This document shows, piece after piece, positions 24,783 to 34,500 of a DNA stretch of 64,000 bases. Below the pieces are notes generated by a model. It saw only the letters and a program-made list of their open reading frames with translations, was not told the origin of the DNA and made no database searches. The position numbers and the translations under genes were made by a program. The DNA lies in assembly GCF_041051975.1 (NCBI RefSeq), contig NZ_CP163435.1:4650001-4714000 (forward strand), read 5' to 3'. This stretch comes from Streptomyces sp. R21 (lineage in GTDB: Bacteria > Actinomycetota > Actinomycetes > Streptomycetales > Streptomycetaceae). Each line of letters begins with the position of its first letter. Position 1 is the first letter of the stretch.

Positions 24783-25934
24783 CTACGTGGCCAACCACCG
24801 CACCGGGGAGACTCGGCGCAGATGGACGAGCACGTCGAAGGCGTCGGGCAGGGAAGCGACGGCGAGGTGCTCGGCGGCGTCGCGGGCGGGGTCGTAGACA
24901 CCGCTGATGACGCGCGTCTTCGCGGGTCCCTCCCAATGGCGGCGCAGGTCGCCGGTGCGCAGATCCAGCCAGTGTGCGGGCCGCCGGTCCGCCGCGCCGA
25001 GCCGGGCGTCGAGCCAGTCCGGAGCCGGCTCCGGTACGACGGCGGCGCCGAGGTCGCCGTGGTGGAAGCCGATCGCCACGGAGACGTACTCCGTGCCGTG
25101 GCGCTGGCGCAGCACGCTGCCGACCGTGGGCTGGGGGCCCCGTCGGGGGGCCAGCCCCAGGGCCGTCGGGGCAGCCGAGGTGTGCGCGATGCCGTCCCAG
25201 TAGGCCACGCGGTGGCCGGTCCTGCGCTGATGGCCCGTGATGGTCTCGGCCCAGACCTGGGCGTCGCCCGCATAGTCGTCCCGTCCGGCCACGCTGCGCT
25301 CGTGAAAGTCCACGATGAGACGCATCCGCGCCGTCAGGACGGAGTCGCCCGGCAGTCGCTCGACGATCGCGAACGCGTCACGGGCGTGCTCGGCGAAGGA
25401 GCGGCCCGGGTGCAGACCCCGCGCACGCTGCACGTGCTCGTCCACCTCGTGCGCGCTGCGGATCGGCTCCAGGTGGGAGGCCAGCTCGGTGAGCCGGTGC
25501 GGGGCCACGCGCCGGACATGGCCGAGCACGGCGTCGTAGTCGGCTGGGCGCGCCTGTGCGGGCTTGACCCCGATGATCCGGACAGGGTCGGTCGGGTGGT
25601 CCTGGTTGAACGCGCGGATCCACTCCACCGCGGAGGCCATCTCTCCGGTGCGCCAGGGACGCCAGGCGCTCTCCAGCGCGGATTCGACGGTGCCGGCGCC
25701 ACCGGTGACGTACGCGTCGAGCGCCGCGCCGACAAAGGCGTTGTCCTGTAGGGCCAGCGACCGGAAGCCGTGATCACGGACCAGCAGGCGCCACAACTCG
25801 TCGCGTACGCCGAACGTCTCGTGGGCGAATCGCGTGGACTCGCCGAGCCCGGCGACCGTCGAGCCGGCGGCGATCGCGTCCGCCAGCTCGTCGAGCTCGG
25901 CCCCGGTCAGCGGGACCGGTGCGGTGGTGATCAC
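24783..25934 (-). CDS. Erythromycin esterase family protein
   Basis: A 383-residue member of the EreA/EreB-like family. The GTG start at 25934 overlaps the FMN reductase stop (GTGA), so the pair is coupled. The conserved N-terminal block reads GLGESTRFAHETFGVRDE: the glutamate is kept, but the position of the catalytic His in the usual E-A-T-H-G block is Arg, with a His three residues later. Further conserved blocks (RIIGVK, YWDGIAHTSA, VAIGFHHGD) are present. Known members hydrolyse macrolide lactones, but many actinomycete homologues have no known substrate, so a resistance function should not be assumed. Confidence 0.85.
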   Translation of the reverse strand: MITTAPVPLTGAELDELADAIAAGSTVAGLGESTRFAHETFGVRDELWRLLVRDHGFRSLALQDNAFVGAALDAYVTGGAGTVESALESAWRPWRTGEMASAVEWIRAFNQDHPTDPVRIIGVKPAQARPADYDAVLGHVRRVAPHRLTELASHLEPIRSAHEVDEHVQRARGLHPGRSFAEHARDAFAIVERLPGDSVLTARMRLIVDFHERSVAGRDDYAGDAQVWAETITGHQRRTGHRVAYWDGIAHTSAAPTALGLAPRRGPQPTVGSVLRQRHGTEYVSVAIGFHHGDLGAAVVPEPAPDWLDARLGAADRRPAHWLDLRTGDLRRHWEGPAKTRVISGVYDPARDAAEHLAVASLPDAFDVLVHLRRVSPVRWLAT

Positions 25935-26518
25935 GCCAGGACTCCTTCGCGGACCGGCTGGAGCGCCCGGGACCAGACGACGACATCGTCCAGCAGCGCG
26001 GTGAGGGTCCTCTGCTGGTGCGGTCCGGGGGTGAACTCGCCCGGCTCGGTGGGGGCGGAGAAGGTGAAGTCGTGATGGAGGGACAGCCCCACCTGGGTGC
26101 GGACGGTGGCGACCTTCAGCTCGGCCAGGATCAGCCGCAGATGCTCGACCGCGCGGGTCCCGCCGTGCAGGCCGTAGCCGACGAACCCGGCCGCCTTGTT
26201 GTTCCACTCGGCGTAGAGGAAGTCCAGGGCGTTCTTCAGCGCGCCGGTGATCGAGTGGTTGTACTCCGGCGTGACGAACACGAACCCGTCGTACCGGGCG
26301 ATCGCCTCGGCCCAGCGGACGGTGTGCGCGTTGCCGTACCGGCCGAACAGGGCCGGCTGCTCCTCGTCGAGCAGCGGCAGTGCGAAGTCGGCCAGGTCGA
26401 CGATCTCGAAGTCGACCGAGGGCTGTTCCTGTGCGGCGACCGAGGCGACCCACTCGGCCACGGCGCGGCCACGGCGGCCGGGGCGGGTGCTGCCGACGAT
26501 GATCCCGATTCTGGTCAC
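25931..26518 (-). CDS. NADPH-dependent FMN reductase (flavodoxin-like)
   Basis: A 195-residue flavodoxin-fold reductase. The FMN phosphate loop is GSTRPGR (near residue 10) and the family signature PEYNHSITGALKNALD is complete. GTG at 26518 is chosen because GGGAGAG precedes it by 4-5 nt; the frame extends 9 codons upstream without support. It is the first gene of a two-gene unit with the esterase-family gene, divergent from a TetR gene, and should be controlled by that regulator. It would reduce quinones, azo or nitro compounds, or supply reduced FMN. Confidence 0.92.
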   Translation of the reverse strand: MTRIGIIVGSTRPGRRGRAVAEWVASVAAQEQPSVDFEIVDLADFALPLLDEEQPALFGRYGNAHTVRWAEAIARYDGFVFVTPEYNHSITGALKNALDFLYAEWNNKAAGFVGYGLHGGTRAVEHLRLILAELKVATVRTQVGLSLHHDFTFSAPTEPGEFTPGPHQQRTLTALLDDVVVWSRALQPVREGVLA

Positions 26519-26540
26519 GATTCTCTCCCAAGGCAGTCGT

Positions 26541-26598
26541 TGCACCGATCGGTGTAGAACTTACATCGATCGGTGCAACAGATGCAAGCATCGGTGTA
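26541..26598. promoter_or_regulatory. Three operator-like palindromes between the TetR gene and the FMN reductase operon
   Basis: Site 1 (26541-26556) contains the perfect palindrome CACCGATCGGTG; site 2 (26561-26578) reads TTACATCGATCGGTGCAA; site 3 (26583-26598) is a weaker copy with one good half (ATCGGTGTA). Spacing between centres is about 21 bp, two helical turns, so dimers would sit on one face. They cover the whole divergent promoter region, which suggests that the TetR protein represses both itself and the reductase-esterase unit. Confidence 0.8.
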
Positions 26599-26618
26599 AT
26601 CGAGTAACCTCGGCGCGC

Positions 26619-27275
26619 ATGACGGAGAAGGAGAAAAAGAAACCGGCCGGACAGCCCGACAAGCGCCGGGCGATCGTGGCCGGGGCCCTGACGCGGTTCG
26701 CCCGCGACGGCTACACACGCGCCGGCCTGGATGCGATCGCCGCGGAGGCGGGCGTCTCCAACCGCACCATCTACAACCACTTCACCGACAAGGCCGAGCT
26801 GTTCCAGACAGTGATCCAGGAGAGCACTCAGCGGGTCGCCGACACCATGGTCGACATCATCGACCGCCATCTGAGCAAGGTCGTCGACCTCGAAGCGGAC
26901 CTGATCGACTTCGGCGTCGCCTGGCTCGGCGTACTGACGTCCGATCTGGCCCCGCACTTCGCCCTCATCCGCCAGATCAACGCCGAGACGGAGCACATCC
27001 CGCCGGCCGCGCTCAAGCTCTGGCAGGAGAGCGGCCCCCGCCGCACCCGGAGCGAACTCGCCGAGCGACTGCGCCGGATCACCGAGCGCGGCGACCTCAC
27101 GATCGACGACCCCACACGCGCCGCCGGGCACCTGATGCTGCTCATCTCCGCCGACAACCTGACCGACCGAGCCGCACTGCACGACAAGGCCGAGCTCAGG
27201 GCGATGGTCACCGCGGGAGTACAGACCTTCCTCTACGGCTACAAGTGCCGGGCCCTGCCGCCCCCTTCACCGTGA
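26619..27275 (+). CDS. TetR-family transcriptional regulator
   Basis: A 218-residue TetR repressor. The N-terminal helix-turn-helix is clear (AIVAGALTRFARDGY, LDAIAAEAGVSNRTIYNHF, TDKAELF, residues 18-65) after a lysine-rich N-terminus (MTEKEKKK). The C-terminal ligand domain resembles the AefR-type TetR_C group. ATG at 26619 is used; the frame is open upstream but reads through the operators. It is divergent from the FMN reductase operon and probably autoregulated through the palindromes just upstream. Confidence 0.93.
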   Translation: MTEKEKKKPAGQPDKRRAIVAGALTRFARDGYTRAGLDAIAAEAGVSNRTIYNHFTDKAELFQTVIQESTQRVADTMVDIIDRHLSKVVDLEADLIDFGVAWLGVLTSDLAPHFALIRQINAETEHIPPAALKLWQESGPRRTRSELAERLRRITERGDLTIDDPTRAAGHLMLLISADNLTDRAALHDKAELRAMVTAGVQTFLYGYKCRALPPPSP

Positions 27276-27558
27276 CCGAGCCGACGACCGCCGTCACCTG
27301 CCGGAGGAACCACCGGAGAGAACCGCGCAGCTTCTGAGCACGGCCGCCGACACTCGACCGCACACCCAGATCAGCCAGACTCGCCGTACGTCAAGGGCAG
27401 TTCCCACCTCCCGAAGGACGCGATGCACCGCAGGGGAGACCACTTCATGCCCCGCTCACAACCCACCACTGCGACCACAACCGGGACCAGGGACAGCAAG
27501 ACAGCGACTGACCGAATTCCGCGAGGACTGGTATGACGACTGATCGGAGGCGTCACAC
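27276..27558. other. Intergenic, no convincing gene
   Basis: Short open frames only. One frame ends in RLTEFREDWYDD at about 27543 and could be the relic of a gene end, but nothing upstream supports it. GGAGG at 27546-27550 belongs to the next gene. Confidence 0.3.
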
Positions 27559-28026
27559 ATGAGATTCGTGCAGGCCGTCTGGCATCCCGAGGGGTACGGA
27601 TTCTCCCTCGACCCAACGTCCTATCTGGACGAGCTCCCGAAGCTCCACGAGGAACTTCCCCCAGGAGCCCGTACGTTCGCGTGCGACCCTGCGCACTACG
27701 ACATGGGCCACGGAAACATGCGCTGCGTCAAGGACCTGGAGCTGGCCGGGATCCACCTGGCCATGGACAAGAGCGGAGGGCTGGTCCTGGAGTTCGCACC
27801 CAACGCGTCGAAACACGACTCCGGGCTGCGCATCAGCTATTCAGGCGTGCGGCACTTCTCCATCGACTACGAGCACTCGATCGACTGGATGCGCGTCGAC
27901 ACCGTCCTCCTCGACGAAATCCTCCCAACCGAGGACGGCGGTTGCGTGCACGAAATCGCGCTGACGGACGCGAGCATCACGGTCCGCTGCCAAGACCTGG
28001 AGGCGGTGTGGGGCGGCCCGAACTGA
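27559..28026 (+). CDS. Hypothetical protein, 155 aa
   Basis: I do not recognise this family. The gene has GGAGG 8 bp before its ATG and actinomycete codon bias. The product is soluble, acidic and mixed alpha/beta by composition, with no signal peptide or membrane segment. It contains two Cys (CDP, MRCVKD), a His/Tyr-rich stretch (HYDMGHGN) and aromatic C-terminal strands (ISYSGVRHFSIDYEHSIDWMRVD). It stands alone between the TetR gene and the tRNA, so the context gives no function; such solitary genes near tRNAs are often horizontally acquired or immunity-like. Confidence 0.75.
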   Translation: MRFVQAVWHPEGYGFSLDPTSYLDELPKLHEELPPGARTFACDPAHYDMGHGNMRCVKDLELAGIHLAMDKSGGLVLEFAPNASKHDSGLRISYSGVRHFSIDYEHSIDWMRVDTVLLDEILPTEDGGCVHEIALTDASITVRCQDLEAVWGGPN

Positions 28027-28190
28027 CGGAGTCGGCGCCGACGGTCCCGACTACCTGGACACCAGATCATCGGCGAGAACGTCGCCGCCCGCATGCCCCC
28101 ACGCCGAACCCGTCACGGAACCGGCGTCTGCGACCACGCCTGAGCCCACCGACAGCCGAGCGGCCCGCACTCGGCGCCACCGCAGGTTCC

Positions 28191-28236
28191 AAAAAAAGCA
28201 AAAGCCCCAGGTCACGGCGAGTGAGTCCTGAGGCTT
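28191..28236 (-). terminator. Intrinsic terminator downstream of tRNA-Thr
   Basis: Read on the minus strand: AAGCC/CAGG pairs with CCTG/GGGCTT, followed by TTTTGCTTTTTTT, an unusually good T-run for this genome. It lies 7 nt past the 3' end of the tRNA and should end its transcript. Confidence 0.8.
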
Positions 28237-28242
28237 CGGCAG

Positions 28243-28316
28243 AGCCGCCTTCGGGATTCGAACCCGAGACCTACGCATTACGAGTGCGTTGCTCTGGCCA
28301 TCTGAGCTAAGGCGGC
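28243..28316 (-). tRNA. tRNA-Thr (anticodon CGU)
   Basis: The minus strand gives a full cloverleaf: acceptor GCCGCCT/AGGCGGC, D-arm AGCTCAGATGGCCAGAGC, anticodon loop CTCGTAA (CGT, reading ACG), T-arm TCGGG-TTCGAAT-CCCGA. The discriminator is T and CCA is not encoded. Its 3' end faces the accessory region, the orientation used by integrative elements, although I found no integrase or second copy of the 3' end in the window. Confidence 0.95.
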
Positions 28317-28423
28317 GCGCTGTCCGCACTATGGTGCGATCAGCAACGTCGGTAAGTCTACACAGTTTCGGGGAGTGCTCCGCACACGCCCCGGAGGCCC
28401 TGGCTCCGGGGCCCGCGGCAGGG

Positions 28424-30046
28424 TTATGAGCAGCGCTTTCCCCTGGCGGGCGGGGTGCCCTGGAGGAGGTAGCGGTTGATCGCGGAGTCGATGCAGTCGC
28501 TGCCGCGGCCGTAGGCGGTGTGGCCGTCGCCGACGTAGGTGAGGAGGGTGGCGGAGGAGAGCTGGGAGGCGAGGGACCGGGCCCAGGGGTAGGGGGTCGC
28601 CGGGTCGCGGGTGGTGCCGACCACGACGATCGGGGCCGCGCCCTTCGCCTCGATGCGGTGGGGCTCACCGGTGGGCTTCACCGGCCAGTAGGCGCAGTTC
28701 AGGGAGGCCCAGGCGAGGCCCTCACCGAAGACGGGGGACGCCTTTTCGAAGGCGGGGAGCGCGCCCTCGACCTGGTCGGGGGTGGAGAAGGCCGCCGGAA
28801 GGTCGAGGCAGTTCACGGCGGAGTTGGCGAACATCAGGTTCGCGTACCGGCCGTCGGCGTCGCGCTCGTAGTAGCCGTCCGAGAGGGCGAGCAGACCGGC
28901 GCCGTCCCGCTCCTTCATCGCCGAGGAGAGTGCCTCGCGCAGCTGGGGCCAGGCCGACTCGTCGTACATCGCCGCGATCACGCCCGTCGTGGCCAGCGAC
29001 TCGCCGAGCTTGCGACCGTCCGCGTCGCCGGCCGGAATGGGGGCCCTGTCCAGCCGGGCGAAGAACGCGCTGAGGTTCTTGCCGACCCGGTCCGGGCTCG
29101 TGCCCGCGCCGCCGAGCGGGCAGTCGCTCTGGGTCACGCAGTCCTTCGCGAAGGACTGGAAGGCGGTCTCGAAGCCCGCCGTCTGGTCCTCGTTCAGCTT
29201 GCGGGCGCTGAGCGAGGGGTCCAGCGCGCCGTCCAGGACCAGCCGGCCCACCCGGTCCGGGTAGAGCCCGGCGTACGTCGCCCCGAGGAACGTTCCGTAC
29301 GACGCCCCGACATACGTCAGCTTCCGGTCTCCCAGCACCGCGCGCAGGATGTCCATGTCACGGGCCGCCTCGACCGTGGAGACATGCCGCAGCAGCTCGG
29401 GCGACCGCTGCCCGCAGCCCTCGGCGAACTTCTTGTAGGCGTCGACCAGTTCACCCTTCTCCCTCTTGTCGTCGGGGGTGAAGTCCGTCTGCGTGTACGC
29501 GTCCATCTCTCGGCCGGTGAGGCACTCGACCGGCTCGCTGCGGGCCACGCCGCGCGGGTCGACGGCGACCATGTCGTAGTGGGCGCGGACCTCCGCCGGG
29601 TAGCCGATGCCCGCGTACTGCTGCAGATATCCGACCGCGGAGCCGCCCGGACCGCCCGGGTTGACCAGCAGCGAGCCGAGTCGCTTGCCCGGCCCGGTGG
29701 CCTTCTTGCGGGCGACGGCCAGCCTGATGTCGCCGGAGGTCGGCTTGGCGTAGTCGAGCGGCGCCTTCATCGTGGCGCACTGGAAGCCGGGGACACCGCA
29801 GGTGCGCCAGGTCAGCTTCTGCCCGTAGAACGGGGACAGCGTCGACGGCGTGGCGCGGGGCAGCGCGCCCAGCGCCGTGTCCGTCGTCGACTTGGCCGTA
29901 CTCGAACTGCCCGACGAGCAGGCCGAGACGAGCAGCGCCGCCACGGCGAGCAGCGTGCCGCCGGCGCGGAGCGTACGACCCGTGCCGGTGGAACGAACGG
30001 ATCCGGCGGAAGACCTGGAAGACCTGACAGGGCGCCTGTTGTACAT
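28424..30046 (-). CDS. Secreted alpha/beta-hydrolase peptidase (tripeptidyl aminopeptidase type), lipoprotein
   Basis: A 540-residue alpha/beta hydrolase of the SlpD/SlpE-tripeptidyl aminopeptidase family. The Arg-rich N-terminus, hydrophobic stretch and lipobox LVSAC (Cys43) indicate export and lipid anchoring. The body shows the oxyanion region NPGGPGGS, nucleophile GASYGT, acid GTTRDPATPY and His in GDGHTAYGRG, with the TAP-like C-terminal domain. It would cleave N-terminal tripeptides from extracellular proteins or peptides. It is monocistronic, between the tRNA and holB. Confidence 0.92.
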   Translation of the reverse strand: MYNRRPVRSSRSSAGSVRSTGTGRTLRAGGTLLAVAALLVSACSSGSSSTAKSTTDTALGALPRATPSTLSPFYGQKLTWRTCGVPGFQCATMKAPLDYAKPTSGDIRLAVARKKATGPGKRLGSLLVNPGGPGGSAVGYLQQYAGIGYPAEVRAHYDMVAVDPRGVARSEPVECLTGREMDAYTQTDFTPDDKREKGELVDAYKKFAEGCGQRSPELLRHVSTVEAARDMDILRAVLGDRKLTYVGASYGTFLGATYAGLYPDRVGRLVLDGALDPSLSARKLNEDQTAGFETAFQSFAKDCVTQSDCPLGGAGTSPDRVGKNLSAFFARLDRAPIPAGDADGRKLGESLATTGVIAAMYDESAWPQLREALSSAMKERDGAGLLALSDGYYERDADGRYANLMFANSAVNCLDLPAAFSTPDQVEGALPAFEKASPVFGEGLAWASLNCAYWPVKPTGEPHRIEAKGAAPIVVVGTTRDPATPYPWARSLASQLSSATLLTYVGDGHTAYGRGSDCIDSAINRYLLQGTPPARGKRCS

Positions 30047-30165
30047 CTCGCGAGCGTAACCCTGCGCGATGAAATGCTCACCATCGGTGGCCGATGATCC
30101 TCATACGAGTGACATGGTCAACCGGCCTGGGGTTCCGGTCCACCGGGAGGGTGAACCCGAATGGG

Positions 30166-31371
30166 TCACCCCGCCCGCAGCGCCATCGTCATCGCCTCCA
30201 CCGCGAGCAGCGGCGCCACGTTGCGGTCCAGGGCCTCGCGGCAGGCGGCGATCGCGTCGATACGGCGCAGGGTCGCCTCCGGTGTGCTGCCGCGGGCCAG
30301 ACGCTCCAGGGTGTCCTCGGCCTCCGTGTTGGCGAGGGCGATACGGGAGCCGAGCTGGAGGGCGAGGACGTCGCGGTAGAACCCGGTGAGGTCGATCAGG
30401 GCCAGGTCCAGGCTGTCGCGCTGCGTACGCGTTCTTCGGCGCTTCTGCCGGTCCTCCAGCTCCTTCATGACGCCCGCGGTGCCGCGCGGCATGCGGCCGC
30501 CCTTCTCCGCGCCGAGCGCCGTCTTGAGGTCGTCGGTCTCCTTCACGTCGACTTCCTCGGCGAGCTGCTTGGCGTCCTCGGCCGCCGTGTCGATCAGCTC
30601 CTGGGCGGCCTTGAGGCAGCCGCCGATGTCGTCGATGCGGAGCGGGAGTTTCAGGACGGCGGCCCGGCGCTCTCGGGCGCTGCGATCGGTGGCGAGGCGA
30701 CGGGCCCGCCCGATGTGGCCCTGCGTCGCGCGCGCGGCGACGGCGGCGACGGCGGGCTCGATGCCGTCACGTCGTACGAGGATGTCGGCGACCGCTTCCA
30801 CCGGCGGGGTGCGCAGCGTGAGGAGGCGGCAGCGCGAGCGGATGGTCGGGAGGACGTCCTCGATGGAGGGGGCGCACAACAGCCAGACCGTGCGGGGGGC
30901 GGGCTCCTCCACGGCCTTCAGCAGAACGTTGCCCGCGCCCTCCGTGAGGCGGTCGGCGTCCTCCAGAACGATCACCTGCCAGCGGCCGCCGGCGGGCGAC
31001 ATCTGGGCGCGGCGGACCAGGTCGCGGGTCTCCTTCACACCGATGGACAGGAGATCCGTGCGGACGATCTGCACATCGGCGTGCGTGCCCACCAGGCTCG
31101 TATGACATCCGTCGCAGAAGCCGCAGCCGGGAACGCCGCCGAGCGCGCGGTCGGGGCTCACGCACTGGAGCGCCGCCGCGAACGCACGCGCCGCGGTGGA
31201 GCGGCCCGAGCCGGGCGGGCCCGTGAACAGCCAGGCGTGCGTCATCTTCGACGCCTCGGGCGGAGGCGCGGCCGTGGCGATCGCGGTGACGAGCGCGTCG
31301 GCGTCACGTGCGGCGGCGGCGAGCTGCTCGCTCACCTTCTCCTGGCCCACCAGGTCGTCCCATACGGGCAC
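30166..31371 (-). CDS. holB: DNA polymerase III delta' subunit
   Basis: A 401-residue clamp-loader delta' protein. It has the AAA+ fold with GPPGSGRST at the P-loop (the lysine is Arg, so ATP hydrolysis is not expected, as is normal for delta'), a four-Cys zinc module (C, then CGFCDGC), the SRC motif in PTIRSRCRLL and the C-terminal collar. GTG at 31371 gives VPVWDDLVGQEKV, the usual beginning; the frame could start 21 codons earlier. It lies downstream of tmk on the same strand, a conserved pairing. Confidence 0.94.
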   Translation of the reverse strand: MPVWDDLVGQEKVSEQLAAAARDADALVTAIATAAPPPEASKMTHAWLFTGPPGSGRSTAARAFAAALQCVSPDRALGGVPGCGFCDGCHTSLVGTHADVQIVRTDLLSIGVKETRDLVRRAQMSPAGGRWQVIVLEDADRLTEGAGNVLLKAVEEPAPRTVWLLCAPSIEDVLPTIRSRCRLLTLRTPPVEAVADILVRRDGIEPAVAAVAARATQGHIGRARRLATDRSARERRAAVLKLPLRIDDIGGCLKAAQELIDTAAEDAKQLAEEVDVKETDDLKTALGAEKGGRMPRGTAGVMKELEDRQKRRRTRTQRDSLDLALIDLTGFYRDVLALQLGSRIALANTEAEDTLERLARGSTPEATLRRIDAIAACREALDRNVAPLLAVEAMTMALRAG

Positions 31372-31505
31372 GGAGCACCGCCCTTTCGTCGCACTTTGCC
31401 TTGCCGCGTCCATTGTGCGGGTCGCCACTGACAACGGGCCCCGCGGCCGGGCTCAGAGGCAGGCCCGGGCCGGGATCAGGGGCAGGACCGGGATCGGGAC
31501 CGGAG

Positions 31506-34500
31506 TCAGCGGCGCCCGCCCCGGCCCTCGTCCCGGTCGTCGTCCTCGCGCGGGCCGAGCAGTTCGTCCGCCAGGCTCGGAAGGTCGTCCAGCGGGGTCT
31601 CCTCCGCCCAGTCGGAGCGGGGTCGACGGCGCGGTGTGCCCCCGTCGTCGACCTGCGGCAGCTCCCGGGTGCGGTCCTCGGCGCCGTCGGGCCTTGGCGC
31701 GTCGGAGGACCGGGGCGACGGGCGCTCGTCACGGAAGTAGCCCTTCGGCACTCGGTCCGCAGAACCACCCGCACCGGCGTCCCTGGTGCTCCTGCCATCC
31801 CCGGCACCCCTTGAATCCCTGGCGCCCCTCGCGTCCTGGACGGGAGGCAGCACCGCCGTCTCGTCGGCGGCCCGATCGTCCCGTACGGGGGGAAGCACCG
31901 CCGTCTCGTCAGCGCTCCGGTCCTCCCGTACGGGAGGAAGTACGGCCGTCTCGTCAGCCGCCCCCGGCGGTACCGGCGGCTTGGGCAGCTTGGCCGTCTC
32001 CTCCATGGGACCGCCCGCGGCGTTCGAGGGCGTCACGATCGGCGTGGGCACCGTCGTCTCGTGGTCGGACGGAGTCGAACGCGACCGACCGGACGCCGCG
32101 GAACCGGACGCACCCGAAGCAGCTGTCGAAGCAGCCGCGGCGGCCGCCGCGGCCTCAGCCGCCCGTCGCGCCTCCTCGGCCCGCAGCAGGGCTTCCTCGG
32201 CCTTGCGCTGCTTCTCCAGGCGGCGCTCCTCCGCCTCCGCCCGCAGCCGGGCCTCCTCCTCGGCCTGCTTGCGTCGGCGCTCCTCCTCGGCGGCCCGGGC
32301 CTGCTCCTCGGCGAGCTGCCTGACGCGCTCCTCCTCGGCGCGGCGCCGGGCCTCCTCGGCACGCTGCCTGGCCTCCTCCGCCTGGCGCTCGGCCTCGCGC
32401 CGCTGGGCCTCCTCCAGCTCGCGCTGCTTGCGCTCCTCCTCCTCGGCGCGCAGACGGGCCAGCTGCTCCTGGCGCTCGCGCTCCAGGCGCTCCTCCTCGG
32501 CCTTGCGGGCGGCCTCTTCCTCGGCCTTGCGCCGGGCCTCCTCCTCGGCCGCCCTGCGCGCCTCCTCCTGAGCCTTCACCTCGGCCTCGGAGAGCGGCAG
32601 CATCACGTCGAGGCGGTGGCGGATGACCGTGGTGACCGACTCGGGCTCCTGACCTGCGTCGACGATCAGGTAGCGCCCGGGGTCGGCCGCGGCCAGCGTC
32701 AGGAAACCGGACCGCACGCGCGTGTGGAACTCCAGCGGCTCCGACTCCAGCCGGTCCGGCGCCTCCGTGAACCGCTCGCGCGCCGTCTCCGGGGAGACGT
32801 CGAGCAGCACCGTCAGATGGGGCACCAGCCCGTCCGTCGCCCAGCGGTTGATGCGGGCGATCTCGGTGGGCGACAGGTCGCGGCCGGCGCCCTGGTAGGC
32901 GACCGACGAGTCGATGTAGCGGTCCGAGATGACCACGGCGCCCCGCTCCAGCGCGGGCCGCACCACCGTGTCGACGTGCTCGGCGCGGTCGGCGGCGTAC
33001 AGCAGCGCCTCGGCCCGGTGCGACAGCCCGGCGGACGACACGTCGAGGAGGATCGACCGCAGCCGCTTGCCGACCGGCGTGGCGCCCGGCTCCCGGGTGA
33101 CCACGACCTCGTGGCCCTTGGCCCTGATCCACTCGGCGAGGGCCTCGGCCTGGGTGGACTTCCCGGCCCCGTCACCGCCCTCCAGGGCGATGAAGAACCC
33201 GGTCGCGGCGGCCAGCTGGTCCGGGTCGTCGCCGCCGCGCAGCGCGTCCAGCAGGTCGTGCCGCAGCGGTACGCCGGAGCGGTCGTCGACCTTGGCGAGG
33301 ACCAGCGCGGCGACCGGCAGCAGCAGTGCGCCGACGAGCATGAGTGTGAAGGCGGCGCCGCCGTGTGCGAAGACGAACTTGCCGTTCTCCAGACGGTGCG
33401 GCCCGATCCCGGCGGCCACCACGGGCGCCAGCAGCGCCCCCAGGGCGACCAGGACCCGTACGACCGCGTGCAGGTGTTCGGTCGTACGCGCCCGCCGGTA
33501 CTCCTCGACCTCCTGGTCGAGGAGCGTGTGCCCGGTGTTCGCGGCGACGCCCGCGCCGATGCCCGCGAGGCCGATGATCAGCAGCACGGTGGTGACGTCC
33601 GGGACGAGCCCGGCGGCGAGCAGTGCGACACCGGTGAAGGCGATCGCCAGCGCGAGCAGCCGGCGCCGCGACAGCGACGGCAGCACCTTCGGCGCCGTAC
33701 GGATGCCGACGACGACGCCTCCGGTCAGCGCGAGGACCAGCAGTCCGTACGTCACCGGTCCGCCGCCCAGGTCCTTGGCGTGCAGCACGGAGACGGCGAC
33801 GGAGGCCGAGATCGCCCCGGCGACGGCGGCGCAGGCGAGGACCAGCAGCGGGATCGCGCCCGTACGGCCCTTGTCGACGCCGGTGCCCGTCCGGGGCCGG
33901 CGCAGGCCCTCCAGGGGCGAGCGGGCGCGCGGGGTGCGGGAGTCGGGCAGTTCGAGGAACGTGACGACCGACAGGGAGGCCGCGAACAGCCCTGCGGCGA
34001 CGTACGAGGCGAGCGCCGCCTGGTGCTGCTCGAACCAGATGATTCCGGCGCCCAGCAGGTTGTTGACGAGGGACACGACGACGAGCGTGGCGGCCGCGAT
34101 CGGCACCGCGATGAATCCCGTACGCAGCGACAGGCGCCGCAGTGCGTCCATGTGGTCCGGCAGCGGGCGCACCGTGGCGCCCTCCAGCGGCGGCGCGGGC
34201 AGCAGCGCGGGCGCCGCGCTCTCGCGGCACACCGTCCAGAACCGCTCGGCGACTCCGGTCACGAAGGCGATGACGAGGAGGACGGCGAGGGCGTCGTCCG
34301 GGGTCCAGTCGATCCACAGGGGCGCGACGATCAGCAGCGCGGCGCGCAGTCCGTCCGCGCCGACCATGGTCCAGCGCCGGTCGAGCGGGCCGTCCGGGGA
34401 CGTCAGCGAGGTGAGCGGGCCGAGGAGGACGGCGCCGAAGAGGAGTGTGGCGAGAACCCGTACCCCGAAGACGGCCGCCACGGCGAGGGCCACTCCTCGG

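Noticed and set aside
1..28242. Integrase or attachment-site duplicate for an integrative element at the tRNA
   Set aside because: No integrase, excisionase or replication gene and no second copy of the tRNA 3' end was found by eye in this span.
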